Assembly (NCBI GenBank): GCA_965247295.1
Contig: CBDFGQ010000003.1
Coordinates: 1-64,000 of the forward strand
DNA from: CBDFGQ01 sp965247295
GTDB lineage: Bacteria > Chloroflexota > Dehalococcoidia > Lucifugimonadales > JAGWBF01
Direction: 5' to 3'
DNA: 64,000 bases
Of this stretch, positions 16,686 through 25,465 are shown in pieces. Under the pieces are notes generated by a model. It made no database searches and was not told where the DNA came from. It saw only the letters and a list, made by a program, of their open reading frames with translations. Positions within the stretch are counted from its first letter, which is position 1. Each line of letters begins with the position of its first letter. The translations under genes were made by a program, and so were the position numbers.

Positions 16686-17471
16686 CTATGCGGTAGCGGC
16701 GACCGATACCAGATGCTTCTGGAACCAGCCCATGGTCCTGGTCCAGGCGTCATGGGCCGAGGCCTGGTGGTAGCTGTCCCGCTCGTCGCAGAAGAACCCG
16801 TGACCTGCCCCGGGGTACATCTTGAAATCGTAGCTCTTGCCGTGCTTCTGAAGCTCGGCCTCGATCCTTTTGACGTCATCCACGGTGGGATTCTGGTCCA
16901 GGTCACCGAAGTTACCCATCACCGGGCACTGGACGTTGGCGGTACGGTCAAAGGGGGTGGGCGCCTCACCCCATACCCGCATGGTGTTGCCACCGTAGAA
17001 GACCACGGCGGCGCTCAGGCCCGAGCAGGCGGCGGCCGCAAGGTAGGTGATCCTGCCGCCGGCGCAAAACCCCACGATGCCGATCTTTTCGCCCTGCACC
17101 CGGGGGTGCTTCCTGAGCCACTCTATGGTGGTGTTTATATCCAGCGCCAGTTGATCGTCCCGCCAGTTGCCTACAGCTTTGGCCCTGGCATCGGCGTCAG
17201 GAGCGTTGCCGTAGCCATAGACCGGGTTATTTCCCCTGACCTCTTCGTTGGTCCCTTCTCTGTGAAACAGGGCCGGGGCGACGGCGAAATACCCCTCGGC
17301 TGCCAGGCGGTCGGCGACAGCCTGGATGTGCCTATTGACCCCGAATACCTCCTGAATCACAATAACGGCAGGGTTTCTACCCGGCACGTTGGGCTGGCTG
17401 ACGTATGTCATCATGTCGTCCAGCAAGTTCCCACCAGATTCGACCCTCTGCACTTCCCAGAAAGACGCCAT
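16686..17471 (-). CDS. Dienelactone hydrolase family protein
   Basis: A 261-aa alpha/beta hydrolase. The triad is visible: nucleophile Cys in VGFCAGGR, Asp in FGDLDQNP and His in YPGAGHGFF. These enzymes open lactones such as dienelactone in aromatic degradation and also act on other esters. ATG 17471 sits 10 nt after AAGGAG; the TTG at 17480 is too close to it. A strong hairpin follows the stop. No other aromatic pathway genes are adjacent, so the substrate is open. Confidence 0.88.
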   Translation of the reverse strand: MASFWEVQRVESGGNLLDDMMTYVSQPNVPGRNPAVIVIQEVFGVNRHIQAVADRLAAEGYFAVAPALFHREGTNEEVRGNNPVYGYGNAPDADARAKAVGNWRDDQLALDINTTIEWLRKHPRVQGEKIGIVGFCAGGRITYLAAAACSGLSAAVVFYGGNTMRVWGEAPTPFDRTANVQCPVMGNFGDLDQNPTVDDVKRIEAELQKHGKSYDFKMYPGAGHGFFCDERDSYHQASAHDAWTRTMGWFQKHLVSVAATA

Positions 17472-17569
17472 TTCGCTCAACTCCTTGCCTCGAAATTAGG
17501 CCCGTCCCCGATAGGATGCCGCATGTCCTGAAGAAGGGGGAGCATTCTGCCCGCTAGATGGGATGGATT

Positions 17570-17613
17570 TTAGCAGAACTTCTGGGAGCGTACAAGCAGA
17601 ACTTCTGGGAGCG
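17570..17613 (+). repeat. Two direct repeats of about 19 bp upstream of the LLM gene
   Basis: The sequence AGCAGAACTTCTGGGAGCG occurs twice, 25 bp apart, in the leader of the flavin monooxygenase gene and just downstream of the divergent dienelactone hydrolase start. The core AGAACTTCT is itself an inverted repeat, so this may be a paired operator. Confidence 0.7.
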
Positions 17614-17701
17614 AAAAAACGGTGCCCGTCCCCTTGGCCAGACGCCCTTGACCGGCGAGCAGCCGTATGCTGAAATTGTCCCAGGCCAAGGAGGTGCACC
17701 A

Positions 17702-18715
17702 ATGGAAGTGGGATATCAGGTGGGCCAGGTGGTGACAAGGGATACCCTAGACCTGCAACAGCAGTGGCGGGACCATCTGGAGCAGTTCCGGGCCGCCAGG
17801 GACGCGGGGTTCGACATATACTGCTGGGCCCACCACTACCTGATAGACCCCTTCCAGCACTTCCAGCCCCTTCCGGTGCTATCCCGACTCGCCGCGGAGC
17901 CGGGAGACATGAAGCTGGCGACCTCCGTACTACTCCTACCACTTCTCAACCCCGTTGACGTCGCGGAGCAGGTGGCGACCCTGGACCACATCTGCGAGGG
18001 TCGCCTCATCCTGGGCCTTGGTCTCGGATACCGGCCCGAGGAGTGCGAGGCCTTCGGCACCCCGATGACCCAGCGGGGCGCCCGCTGCTCTGAGGCACTG
18101 GAACTAATGGTGCGGCTGTGGACCGAGGATGAAGTGACCCACCACGGCCGGTATTTCCACGCGACGGGGGCACGCCCGACGGCAAGACCCTACCAGAAGC
18201 CCTACCCCAAGATATGGCTGGCGGCTATGAGCGACCCCGCCGTCAGGAGGGTGGGCCGTGAGGGACACATCCTCTTCATCGGCCCCGCCCAGCCCTACAA
18301 CACTATCGCCAACCAGATCTCCCTCTACCAACATACTCTCCTGGAGCACGGCCATCCAGTCCCCCAAGAGATGGCCATAGTCAGGGAGTTTTTCTGTGCA
18401 AGCAGCCGGTCGGAGGCCCTGGAGAAGGCAGGCCGAGGGTTTGAAAAGAAGTACGAGGCGTACGCACAGCACGGACTCCAGGGCGTAGACGCCGAGCTGA
18501 CCAGGAAGGTTACGGGAGACTTGGAGGCGCTGATGGATGACACCTTCATAGTGGGCAGCCCTGAGGAGTGCGTGGAGCAGATCGCCCGGTACAGGGAGCT
18601 GGGGTTTACCCAGATATGCCTCCGCCTCTTCTACCCCGACATGCCCCAGAAGGATGTGCTGGAGCACATTGAGCTGGTCGGAAGGGACGTCCTGCCTGCC
18701 GTCCACGCGCTTTGA
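17702..18715 (+). CDS. LLM-class flavin-dependent oxidoreductase
   Basis: A 337-aa bacterial luciferase-like monooxygenase or F420/FMN-dependent dehydrogenase. Family marks: AARDAGFDIYCWAHHYL near the start, LNPVDVAEQVATLDHICEGR, GLGLGYRPEECEAFG and a late IVGSPEECVEQIARY. Start ATG 17702 follows AAGGAGG at good distance; the reading can be extended 48 codons upstream but that part holds the direct repeats and is non-coding in character. It is followed by the NHL gene after a short overlap region, so both may be co-transcribed. Confidence 0.88.
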   Translation: MEVGYQVGQVVTRDTLDLQQQWRDHLEQFRAARDAGFDIYCWAHHYLIDPFQHFQPLPVLSRLAAEPGDMKLATSVLLLPLLNPVDVAEQVATLDHICEGRLILGLGLGYRPEECEAFGTPMTQRGARCSEALELMVRLWTEDEVTHHGRYFHATGARPTARPYQKPYPKIWLAAMSDPAVRRVGREGHILFIGPAQPYNTIANQISLYQHTLLEHGHPVPQEMAIVREFFCASSRSEALEKAGRGFEKKYEAYAQHGLQGVDAELTRKVTGDLEALMDDTFIVGSPEECVEQIARYRELGFTQICLRLFYPDMPQKDVLEHIELVGRDVLPAVHAL

Positions 18716-18765
18716 TCATGGGCACTCGGGAACATCGCGAGTTTAGAGAAGGAGGTAACTCAAAT

Positions 18766-19641
18766 TTGACCATCATAGGTACGGCCCCCTATAGATACGA
18801 AGTAATGGAGAACTGGGCCAGGCTGCCCGAAGGCTGGAGCTACGGGCGGGTCACCGGTGTGGCCGTGGACTCCCAGGAACGCCTTTACGTCTGTCAGCAG
18901 CTAGTAGACCCCCCTATCTTGGTGTTCGACAAGGATGGCAACTTCCTGAATTCCTGGGGGACGGGAGCCATAGTTGAGCCTCACACGATCTATGTGGCCC
19001 CGGACGACCTGATGTACCTGGCGGACAGGGGCGCCCATGTGGCGGCGAAGCTGACCCTGAGCGGTATGTCACTTCTGGAGGTGGGGACCAGGGGGCAGCC
19101 ATCGGACACGGGATGCGACGAGGACGAGGGGGAGGTGCTTAGGGCCGGCAGCCCCTTCAACAGACCTACGCGGATGTTTCCCGCGCCTTCGGGAGACCTG
19201 TACGTCTCCGATGGCTACCGCAACAGCCGGGTCCACAGGTTCTCGGAGGACGGGAACCTTATCTCATCATGGGGCACTCCCGGCGATGCCGCTCCCGCGG
19301 AGTTCCGGGTCCCTCACAGCGTCTGGATCGATGGGGAAGGCGTCATTTACGTCTGCGATCGGACCAATAACCGTATTCAGATATTCACAGGTTCCGGAGA
19401 GTTCGTCTCCCAGTGGACCGATGTGAGCCTGCCCACCGACATATACATAGACGCCGATGAGACCGTCTACATCTGCGAAAGGAGCGAGGCTCCGGACAAC
19501 TGGATCAGCGTGAGGGACAAGACGGGGAGATTTCTGGCCAGGCTGGACACTCCTCGAACCCATCAGATACGGGTCGATAGACATGGGGACATCTACCTGG
19601 CGGCATCCACCACGGTGACCAAGTACGTGAGACAGAGCTAG
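18766..19641 (+). CDS. NHL-repeat protein (SMP-30/peptidyl-hydroxyglycine lyase-like propeller)
   Basis: A 291-aa beta-propeller. Blade motifs recur: GVAVDSQERLYVCQQ, GNFLNSWGTGA, GDLYVSDGYRNSRVHRF, GVIYVCDRTNNRIQIF and GDIYLAAS. Six blades are likely. A TTG start at 18766 is chosen because GGAGG lies 10 nt upstream and the protein then starts at the first propeller strand; upstream ATGs (18712, 18718) lack such a site. Enzymatic role unknown. It follows the LLM gene closely, suggesting one operon. Confidence 0.8.
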   Translation: MTIIGTAPYRYEVMENWARLPEGWSYGRVTGVAVDSQERLYVCQQLVDPPILVFDKDGNFLNSWGTGAIVEPHTIYVAPDDLMYLADRGAHVAAKLTLSGMSLLEVGTRGQPSDTGCDEDEGEVLRAGSPFNRPTRMFPAPSGDLYVSDGYRNSRVHRFSEDGNLISSWGTPGDAAPAEFRVPHSVWIDGEGVIYVCDRTNNRIQIFTGSGEFVSQWTDVSLPTDIYIDADETVYICERSEAPDNWISVRDKTGRFLARLDTPRTHQIRVDRHGDIYLAASTTVTKYVRQS

Positions 19642-19689
19642 AAAGGGACCCTAGACACTCGGGCGAGTCGAGGCTGCTGGGAACACCTG

Positions 19690-20721
19690 CTATAGGGCAG
19701 GGGACCCATAGCCCGGCACGTGAATGCAGGCCACGTAGTGGTCGGTCTGCACTTCCTTCAGGGCGGGCATCTCAACCTGACACTCATCCGTTGCTATGCT
19801 ACACCTGGGATGGAAGACGCATCCACGAGGTGGGTTGAGGGGGCTGGGGACCTCTCCAGTGAGTATAATCCTCTCTCGTTCGGCATCAATGATAGGGTCG
19901 GGGATGGGCACCGCCGAGAGCAGTGCCTGGGTGTAAGGGTGAAGCGGGTTGGCGTAAATCTCGTTCCGCCCGGCGACCTCCACAATATGGCCCAGGTACA
20001 TCACGGCCACGCGGTCGCTTATGTGCCTTACCACCGAGAGATCGTGAGCGATGAACAGGTAGGTCAGACCGAACTCCTCCTGTAGCTCTTCCAGGAGGTT
20101 GATAATCTGGGCCTGGATGGACACGTCCAGCGCCGATACGGGCTCGTCGCAAACGATAAACTGTGGGTTCACCGCCAGCGCGCGGGCCACCCCTATACGC
20201 TGGCGCTGCCCCCCGCTGAATTCGTGGGGAAACCTGTCGGCCATATATGGGTTCAGTCCTACCGTTGAAAGTAGCTCGGCTACCCTCTGCTTGTACTCCC
20301 TCCCCCGGGACAGGCCGTGTACGATCAGGGGCTCCCCAATTATGTTCCCTGCCGTCATGCGCGGATTCAGGGAGCTGTAGGGGTCCTGGAATATGATTTG
20401 CATCCGCCGGCGCATGCTCCGGATTTCTCCGGACTTCATCGTCATCAGGTCCCTACCCTCGAAGACGATCTTGCCATCGGTAGGTTTGTAAAGCTGAAGG
20501 ATACAGCGGCCTGTGGTAGTCTTCCCACATCCACTTTCTCCCACCAGCCCCAGGGTCTCGCCCCTCCGTACGAAGAAGCTGACATCGTCAACGGCTTTAA
20601 TGTACCCTACCGCGCGCTGGAAAATCAGACCCGACGTGACAGGGAAATACATCTTAAGGTTCTGCACGTCCATGATGACGTTATCGGTCCCGTGTCCGTT
20701 GGTCTGGGACATCGCACTCAT
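19690..20721 (-). CDS. Oligopeptide/dipeptide ABC transporter ATP-binding protein (OppF/DppF type)
   Basis: A 343-aa ATPase. Walker [10 protein letters not shown], signature [15 protein letters not shown], Walker [14 protein letters not shown]-loop FIAHDLSVV and the C-terminal oligopeptide/HPY domain with the cysteine cluster [14 protein letters not shown] are visible. Its ATG at 20721 overlaps the stop of the upstream OppD gene (TAATG), so the two are translationally coupled. Permease and binding-protein genes are not adjacent; they are elsewhere or further away. Confidence 0.93.
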   Translation of the reverse strand: MSAMSQTNGHGTDNVIMDVQNLKMYFPVTSGLIFQRAVGYIKAVDDVSFFVRRGETLGLVGESGCGKTTTGRCILQLYKPTDGKIVFEGRDLMTMKSGEIRSMRRRMQIIFQDPYSSLNPRMTAGNIIGEPLIVHGLSRGREYKQRVAELLSTVGLNPYMADRFPHEFSGGQRQRIGVARALAVNPQFIVCDEPVSALDVSIQAQIINLLEELQEEFGLTYLFIAHDLSVVRHISDRVAVMYLGHIVEVAGRNEIYANPLHPYTQALLSAVPIPDPIIDAERERIILTGEVPSPLNPPRGCVFHPRCSIATDECQVEMPALKEVQTDHYVACIHVPGYGSPAL

Positions 20722-21716
20722 TACGCCCTCTCCTCTTTGGCACCCAGGGTCTCTGAAACGAAACATGCCGAGAGATGGCCATTGCCCACGCTTTCCAGGG
20801 GAGGAATCTCGTCGGCACACCTATCTATGGAGTACACGCATCGCTCCCTGAAGGAACATCCTGGAGGCAGATTCACCAGGTCCGGCGGCTGACCCTCGAT
20901 CGGTTCCAGTTTCTCCGTCCTTGGCAGGTCCAGCCTGGGCACCGAGTGAAGGAGTCCCACTGTATAGGGGTGGCGGGGGTTCCTGTATATCTCTTTGGCA
21001 TCACCACGCTCGATGATTTTCCCGGCATACATGATGTTCACCCTGTCGGCGTAGCGGGCCACCACACCCAAGTTATGGGTGATGACTATGAGGGAGACGC
21101 CGAACTCTGAGGTGAGATTCTTCATCAGCTCCAGAATCTGCGCCTGGATGGTCACGTCAAGGGCAGTGGTGGGTTCGTCGGCGATGATAAGCTTGGGATC
21201 ACAGCTCAAGGCCATGGCGATCATCACCCTTTGCCGCATTCCTCCGCTGAACTGGTGTGGATACGCCTTTACCCGCCGCTCTGGATCCGGTATGCCTACC
21301 TGTTCCAGGCGGCGAACAGCCTCCTTCCGGGCATCGGATTTGCCCATGCCCATATGAAGCTCCAGCGCCTCGGTGAGCTGGCGTTCTACCGTGAGGACCG
21401 GGTTTAACGAGGTCATGGGCTCCTGGAAGACCATGGAGATCTGCTTACCCCGTACACGCCTCATCTCACTGTCGGACAAGTCCAGCAGGTTCCGGCCTTC
21501 GAAGATGACCTCCCCTCCAACCGTCTTCCCAGGAGGGTCCGGTATCAGTCGCATAATCGACAGGGCGCTTACACTTTTGCCACACCCGCTCTCGCCCACT
21601 AGACCCAGAGTTTCTCCTTGCTCGAGGTCGTAGGACGCACCATCCACCGCTTTCACTACCCCTTCCTCGGTGAAAAAGTACGTCTGTAGGTCCCTAACCT
21701 CCAGTAAGGTCGCCAT
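20721..21716 (-). CDS. Oligopeptide/dipeptide ABC transporter ATP-binding protein (OppD/DppD type)
   Basis: A 331-aa ATPase. Walker [10 protein letters not shown], signature [15 protein letters not shown], Walker [14 protein letters not shown]-loop VITHNLGVV and the C-terminal [14 protein letters not shown] cluster place it in the OppD group. AGGAGG precedes ATG 21716. First gene of a two-gene minus-strand unit with OppF. The pair would power peptide or related solute import with permeases encoded elsewhere. Confidence 0.93.
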   Translation of the reverse strand: MATLLEVRDLQTYFFTEEGVVKAVDGASYDLEQGETLGLVGESGCGKSVSALSIMRLIPDPPGKTVGGEVIFEGRNLLDLSDSEMRRVRGKQISMVFQEPMTSLNPVLTVERQLTEALELHMGMGKSDARKEAVRRLEQVGIPDPERRVKAYPHQFSGGMRQRVMIAMALSCDPKLIIADEPTTALDVTIQAQILELMKNLTSEFGVSLIVITHNLGVVARYADRVNIMYAGKIIERGDAKEIYRNPRHPYTVGLLHSVPRLDLPRTEKLEPIEGQPPDLVNLPPGCSFRERCVYSIDRCADEIPPLESVGNGHLSACFVSETLGAKEERA

Positions 21717-21777
21717 AGGGCCTCCTTAAAAACCAACCTAAGGCATCAACGTCAAACAACGTTGCTCTAATGATACA

Positions 21778-21862
21778 TGGTGGGGAAGGGGAGACTCGAA
21801 CTCCCACGCCTTTCAGCACATGATCCTAAGTCATGCTCGTCTACCAGTTCCGACACTTCCCC
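21778..21862 (-). tRNA. tRNA-Leu (TAG)
   Basis: Minus-strand cloverleaf with acceptor GGGGAAG/CTTCCCC, long variable arm, anticodon stem CATGA/TCATG, loop CTTAGGA (anticodon TAG), T loop TTCGAGT, discriminator A and encoded CCA. Its 5' half is duplicated at 25638-25667 as part of the element-flanking repeat. Confidence 0.96.
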
Positions 21863-21932
21863 TTTTCCGGGGCAACCGCCACAATGGTGCCCCGCCTCGG
21901 GATCGAACCGAGAACCTACGGATTAAGAGTCC
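21833..21932. repeat. Left attachment repeat of the tRNA-Lys element
   Basis: 97 of 100 bases match 25638-25737. It ends inside the anticodon stem of tRNA-Lys (GATTAAGAGTCC). Differences are at three sites; one of them (C for A) would weaken the tRNA-Lys acceptor stem, as expected for a remnant free of selection. Confidence 0.9.
21885..21932 (-). pseudogene. tRNA-Lys 3' half, remnant
   Basis: The segment matches the CCA end, T arm and anticodon of the intact tRNA-Lys at 25690-25765 and stops after the anticodon stem. No 5' half follows, so it cannot fold into a tRNA. Confidence 0.85.
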
Positions 21933-21941
21933 CGATTCAGC

Positions 21942-21957
21942 GTGCCTGAATAGGCAC
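21942..21957. other. Perfect hairpin just before the integrase start
   Basis: GTGCCT-GAAT-AGGCAC forms a 6-bp stem with a 4-nt loop that ends directly at the integrase ATG (21958). It could mask ribosome access or mark the core site edge. Confidence 0.5.
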
Positions 21958-22773
21958 ATGGTTGCACAGTTCAATAATGATAGGGCAGCCCGTGGCGTTA
22001 GTCAAGAGACGCTTGCGTTTTACACCGGCTACCTACGGCCATTTGTGAACCTCATTAGAAAGCCCCTCCTGGATGTAGCGAAGGAAGACATCGAGAGGTT
22101 TCTGGCCTCGCTCGGGTGAAGACCCGGAGGGAAGCACGCCTACTAAAAAGCTATACGGGCATTCAATCGGTGGGCCTGGGAGCAAGAATACATCGCCGCC
22201 AGCCCTACCGCCAAGATGAAGGCTCCGAAGGTACCCAAGCCAATACGACATACTGTGAAGCTCTCAGACTTAGATAAGCTCCTGACGGCCTGTGGAAGCA
22301 TCAGGGATAAGGCCATAGTGTCGATGCTGGCCGATACGGGCCTACGGCGTTCGGAGTTGGCCAACATCCGCGTGGGCGACGTGGACCTGGACAGGGAGAC
22401 GGTGATGGTATGGGGGAAAGGGGCCAAGCAGCGAGTGGTGCGATACGGCCCACACACCGGCACCCTCCTCCTCCAGTGGCTCCGGGAGCAACCAACCGGA
22501 GACAGGCTCTTTAACCTGAACGAATGGGGCGTAGGGGAGATGCTGGAGCGGTTGGAACGCAAAACCGGTATCAAGTGTAACGCCCACGCCTTCCGGCGCA
22601 CCTTCGCGTGCGAGTCGGTTCGTAACGGCCTGAACCTTTTCTATATCCAGAGCCTGCTGGGCCATAGCACTCTGACTATGACGCGGGTCTATGCCGAGCA
22701 GGTCAGCTCCGAAGACGCCATTAAAGCTTACAAGCCCATCGTGGCATATCCAACCAGTGGAGGTTTCCTATGA
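21958..22773 (+). pseudogene. int: Tyrosine integrase of the tRNA-Lys element, two in-frame stops
   Basis: One frame runs from ATG 21958 to 22773 (271 codons) but contains TGA at 22117 and TAA at 22144. Before them lies a SAM-like core-binding domain (RGVSQETLAFYTGYLRPFVN); between and after them the sequence is still integrase-like (PGGKHAY, then KAIRAFNRWAWEQEYIAASP). The catalytic domain is whole: Arg in TGLRRSEL, Lys in GKGAKQR, HAFRRT, LGHSTLTMTRVYA with the Tyr. Both stops are single substitutions away from sense codons. A part starting at ATG 22216 holds all catalytic residues, but DNA-binding would be lost. Confidence 0.85.
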
Positions 22774-22853
22774 AGAGCACTCCGACCGATGTTGAGGGTC
22801 ACCTGGGCAGTAACGGCACTAGCAGCGCCCATCTTGGCCCGGCACGGATTTAG
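22770..22853 (+). CDS. Very short coupled ORF after the integrase
   Basis: Its ATG overlaps the integrase stop (ATGA). It encodes 27 residues rich in Ser, Thr and Gly with no recognised motif. Translational coupling is the only support. Confidence 0.25.
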   Translation: MKSTPTDVEGHLGSNGTSSAHLGPARI

Positions 22854-22888
22854 AAGTACCTTTTTGGCACGCTGCGGACGCTGCTAAA
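22854..22888 (+). repeat. 35-bp imperfect direct repeat, copy 1 (flanks the cupin segment)
   Basis: Matches 24168-24202 at 31 of 35 positions in the same orientation (AAGTACCTT-TTGGC-CGCT pattern). The two copies bracket a 1.3-kb part of the element that carries the cupin gene. Confidence 0.75.
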
Positions 22889-22926
22889 TGGAATCGTACA
22901 AATAATCGCTCTAGATATCGCTCGCC

Positions 22927-23409
22927 TCATCCCACATCTTCTGGAGGCGGCAAAATCTCTATGTCATGGCGGTTCGCCGCTTCAAGCAGGCGCTGAATGA
23001 ATGCGTCGGTTAACTGTTCAGGGGGCGCATTCCGGTCCGTGGTTTCTTTGAAGGACTCTCTAAAGAACCCCTCGATGTCTCCTGCTGGTACAAAGGGCGC
23101 GATGATTTTGGCCGGAGTCGGTGATCGATTTATGAAACGATGGGGCGTGCCTATGGAGACATGAACAAAGTCGCCAGCCTTCGCCTCGTATACTTCGTCG
23201 CCCAGCATGATTTCCAACTGCCCTTCGACGATATAGAACGTTTCGACCTGATTATGGTGGATGTGAGGAGGTGGGCCACCGTCCGTTGGTATCTTTCCTT
23301 CCAACACGAAGTAGGCCCCGTCGGTCTCCGCTTCGGTCGCGAGAAAAGTGTAGACATCGCCCGGTCCCAGAAATATCGGCCCCGTGTTTGCACCCCTGAA
23401 AAACGACAA
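22927..23409 (-). CDS. Cupin domain protein
   Basis: A 160-aa single-domain cupin. The first motif holds the metal ligands PPHIHHNQVETFYIVEGQLE (two His, one Glu) and the second holds GTPHRFIN with the fourth ligand His. The long C-terminal helix after residue 110 is typical of quercetinase-like and regulatory cupins. It is the main cargo gene of the element, reads against the integrase and is bracketed by the 35-bp repeats. Substrate unknown. Confidence 0.85.
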   Translation of the reverse strand: MSFFRGANTGPIFLGPGDVYTFLATEAETDGAYFVLEGKIPTDGGPPPHIHHNQVETFYIVEGQLEIMLGDEVYEAKAGDFVHVSIGTPHRFINRSPTPAKIIAPFVPAGDIEGFFRESFKETTDRNAPPEQLTDAFIQRLLEAANRHDIEILPPPEDVG

Positions 23410-23903
23410 GAGACTTCCTCCTTCTTATTGTTCTTCACCCAACAATCCGATATCAAGCTGCCTGGACCCAAGCACCTTACCATCATAGCTGAAAGCCATC
23501 GTATTATTACTCACGAATGCTGTTAACCTTCCCTGCAAGCTCAGAAAACCATCCGGCGGCATGAACTGGTGTTCGATGGGCAACGCCTACGCCTACTGCG
23601 ATGTCCAGCTGTTGGTCTATCCCCCTGGGCAGGAGAACCGTAACGGGGGATGTATGCTCAGGGTGGTAGGGTGTCAGTTATGCGTCAGAGGCTGGGAGCG
23701 TTCCCAGGTGCTGGGGGCCATCCGTGCTCCAATGGACCGGCGGCTTGCAATGGTCGTACCCAAACCACACCACCCAGGGTGTCAGCACCTATAACCATTG
23801 GGGGTTTCCCCCTCCCGCATCAGGTGGCTCCCTTATATGTCCCCGACCTCACCGGCTCTAGAATGCGTCTAACAACATTCGTGCTCCGACAGGAGGGTGA
23901 GCA
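23410..23903. other. About 490 bp without a convincing gene
   Basis: No frame with a good start, length and protein-like composition. The part 23512-23583 is similar to 48513-48578 elsewhere in the window. On the minus strand it reads WFSELAGKVNSIRE followed by a stop, like the end of a lost gene. Confidence 0.5.
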
Positions 23904-24089
23904 ATGGTGAGTGTAACAGAGGATGCCCGAAAGTGGCGCTGGCTTCGCGATAACGCCCGCCAGGCCAGGTCCGACGCGAGAAGGCTGGACGCGATTATAG
24001 GCCGCCTCACTGAGAGCGGCTCCCTTATGAACGGCCCGGCGCACCCAGAAGCCGACTTACTGCGGAGGCGGCACTGGCCTAAGCTGTAG
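23904..24089 (+). CDS. Small charged protein of unknown function
   Basis: Sixty-one codons from ATG 23904 with GGAGGG seven nt upstream. The product is helical and Arg-rich (RKWRWLRDNARQARSDARRL). No family recognised. The good ribosome-binding site and coding-like composition support it; it may be a small DNA- or RNA-binding protein of the element. Confidence 0.5.
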   Translation: MVSVTEDARKWRWLRDNARQARSDARRLDAIIGRLTESGSLMNGPAHPEADLLRRRHWPKL

Positions 24090-24167
24090 TTCGCCCCGTC
24101 TTATCTCTGACACCCATCACAGGGTGTTCCATAAGTAGCTGCCAGCCCCTACTGCACCACTATTAAG

Positions 24168-24202
24168 AAGTACCTTATTGGCGCGCTACGGACCCTGCTA
24201 AA
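24168..24202 (+). repeat. 35-bp imperfect direct repeat, copy 2
   Basis: Second copy of the 22854-22888 repeat (four mismatches), on the other side of the cupin segment. Confidence 0.75.
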
Positions 24203-24236
24203 ACCCTATCCCACGCCTCGGCCTCCAGCAACTTTA

Positions 24237-24530
24237 CTAGGCAGTTACTCCGGCGCGCCTCAGCATGTCCGGGAACTCCTGAGCGTCTACCACCGGCCAA
24301 ACTTCGGGATAGCTATTGCTCAACACCCAGGTGCTGTGCAGGGCCTCAAAGAAGGCGTCCTCGTTGGGGACATCCACTATGATGGTCACGGCGCGGCGCG
24401 TGAGGGAAAAGTACATCCCAATTGGGTTGAGAGCCTGCCACTTCCCCATCACCTCCTGAATCTGTTGTGGCTGTTCCTCTGCCTCAGTGCCAGCTTCTGG
24501 GTCCACCTCTACCTGGATGATGTACTTCAT
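24237..24530 (-). CDS. Small alpha/beta-barrel protein (DUF3303/muconolactone isomerase-like)
   Basis: A 97-aa protein. YIIQVEVDPEAGTEAEEQPQ, then VMGKWQALNPIGMYFSLTRR and AVTIIVDVPNEDAFFEALHS form the beta-alpha-beta pattern of ferredoxin-fold dimeric proteins such as DUF3303 and YciI/muconolactone isomerase relatives. No catalytic residues can be assigned. It is cargo of the element, oriented like the cupin gene. Confidence 0.65.
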   Translation of the reverse strand: MKYIIQVEVDPEAGTEAEEQPQQIQEVMGKWQALNPIGMYFSLTRRAVTIIVDVPNEDAFFEALHSTWVLSNSYPEVWPVVDAQEFPDMLRRAGVTA

Positions 24531-25240
24531 TACTTTCTCCTTCCCCGGCCTGGGTATTGGGTCATTGGAATTCCCGGTGTATTGTATAGCAACGCGGACA
24601 TAAGGGCCAGAGCGTCTGCGGGCTCCTCTTGGCGTGGGCGCCTTCTGTGTCGGCGGTGTCTACTGCGGCGTGAAACTTGTCCCATCGGTACAGGCGGGAT
24701 CAAACGCAGGGTGGGGGTCTTGTGTGGATAAGCACAGGGCTGGGTTGAATTCAACAAGGGGGAAAGGGGTAAGTTGTTGTGGGCGTGAAACATACTGTAT
24801 ATAGTAGCCAGCGCCTCATACTCCCAGATATGGTAGACGTGTAGATGGTGCACAGCCCTCCATCTTTTCACCCCTGGTGGATACCGCCGCCAACCCCCAC
24901 CACTTCAGACGTTTAACCATAAAGTTACGCGTGCGATCCGAGGAAACCCAGGCACTCCCACATAGCAGGAGCAGTTTTTTATGAGTGGTCACGCCCAGTG
25001 AATAACCCCCCGAACACATATGCACAGGGTCTGAGGTAGTTTTGCGGGTTTTGTGTCTGTGATCCCCTGGCGCTTCTGCACCTACCCCTCAGGTGTTCCA
25101 GGATGGCAGTATAGCTCACTATCGGCCCTAGCTGCGTCATACGCCATAAGCTCCGTAACGTGACACGGGGCAGACCTGTCCCCATCAACCCCACTGGGCA
25201 ACCTCTTAACTTTCGGTATGACCTAAACTAACATAGGGGC
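24531..25240. other. About 710 bp of non-coding element DNA
   Basis: No supported gene on either strand. The segment is less GC-rich than its surroundings in places and contains a CATACTGTATATAGT stretch and A/T runs, which could be promoter or replication-related. No clear iterons or long palindromes were found. Confidence 0.4.
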
Positions 25241-25429
25241 GTGGCACCGAGGACGGGAAGGCCCAGAACAGGCAGAAAGCCAGTTTTTGTGGTAAGGATA
25301 GACCCCGCCGCCGTGGACCTGGTAAGAAAAGCGGCCCGGACATCCGCCAAACAGATAGGCCAGTGGCTAGAGGAAGCAATACGGGAGAAGGTTGACCGGG
25401 AGGCTGAGTCTCGGGGGAGTCAGACCTAA
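25241..25429 (+). CDS. Small ribbon-helix-helix-like DNA-binding protein
   Basis: Sixty-two residues from a GTG start. A basic N-terminal arm (RTGRPRTGRKP) is followed by a strand FVVRIDPAAVDLV and two helices (RKAARTSAKQIGQWLEEAIR), matching short CopG-like proteins of mobile elements. It lies upstream of the HTH pseudogene on the same strand and may be a regulator of the element. The ribosome-binding site is weak. Confidence 0.55.
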   Translation: MAPRTGRPRTGRKPVFVVRIDPAAVDLVRKAARTSAKQIGQWLEEAIREKVDREAESRGSQT

Positions 25430-25465
25430 AAGACGGGAGGCTGAAATGCTTACCCAGGGAGGGAG

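Noticed and set aside
17558..17701. Longer N-terminus for the LLM gene
   Set aside because: The extra 48 codons contain direct repeats and lack family similarity; ATG 17702 has a good ribosome-binding site.
22117..22119. TGA in the integrase considered as selenocysteine
   Set aside because: It lies in a linker between domains where no Cys is expected, and a TAA follows nine codons later; a nonsense mutation is simpler.
23561..23794. Plus-strand frame of 77 codons in the element
   Set aside because: No ribosome-binding site, odd composition with many Cys and Trp; overlaps a likely gene remnant.
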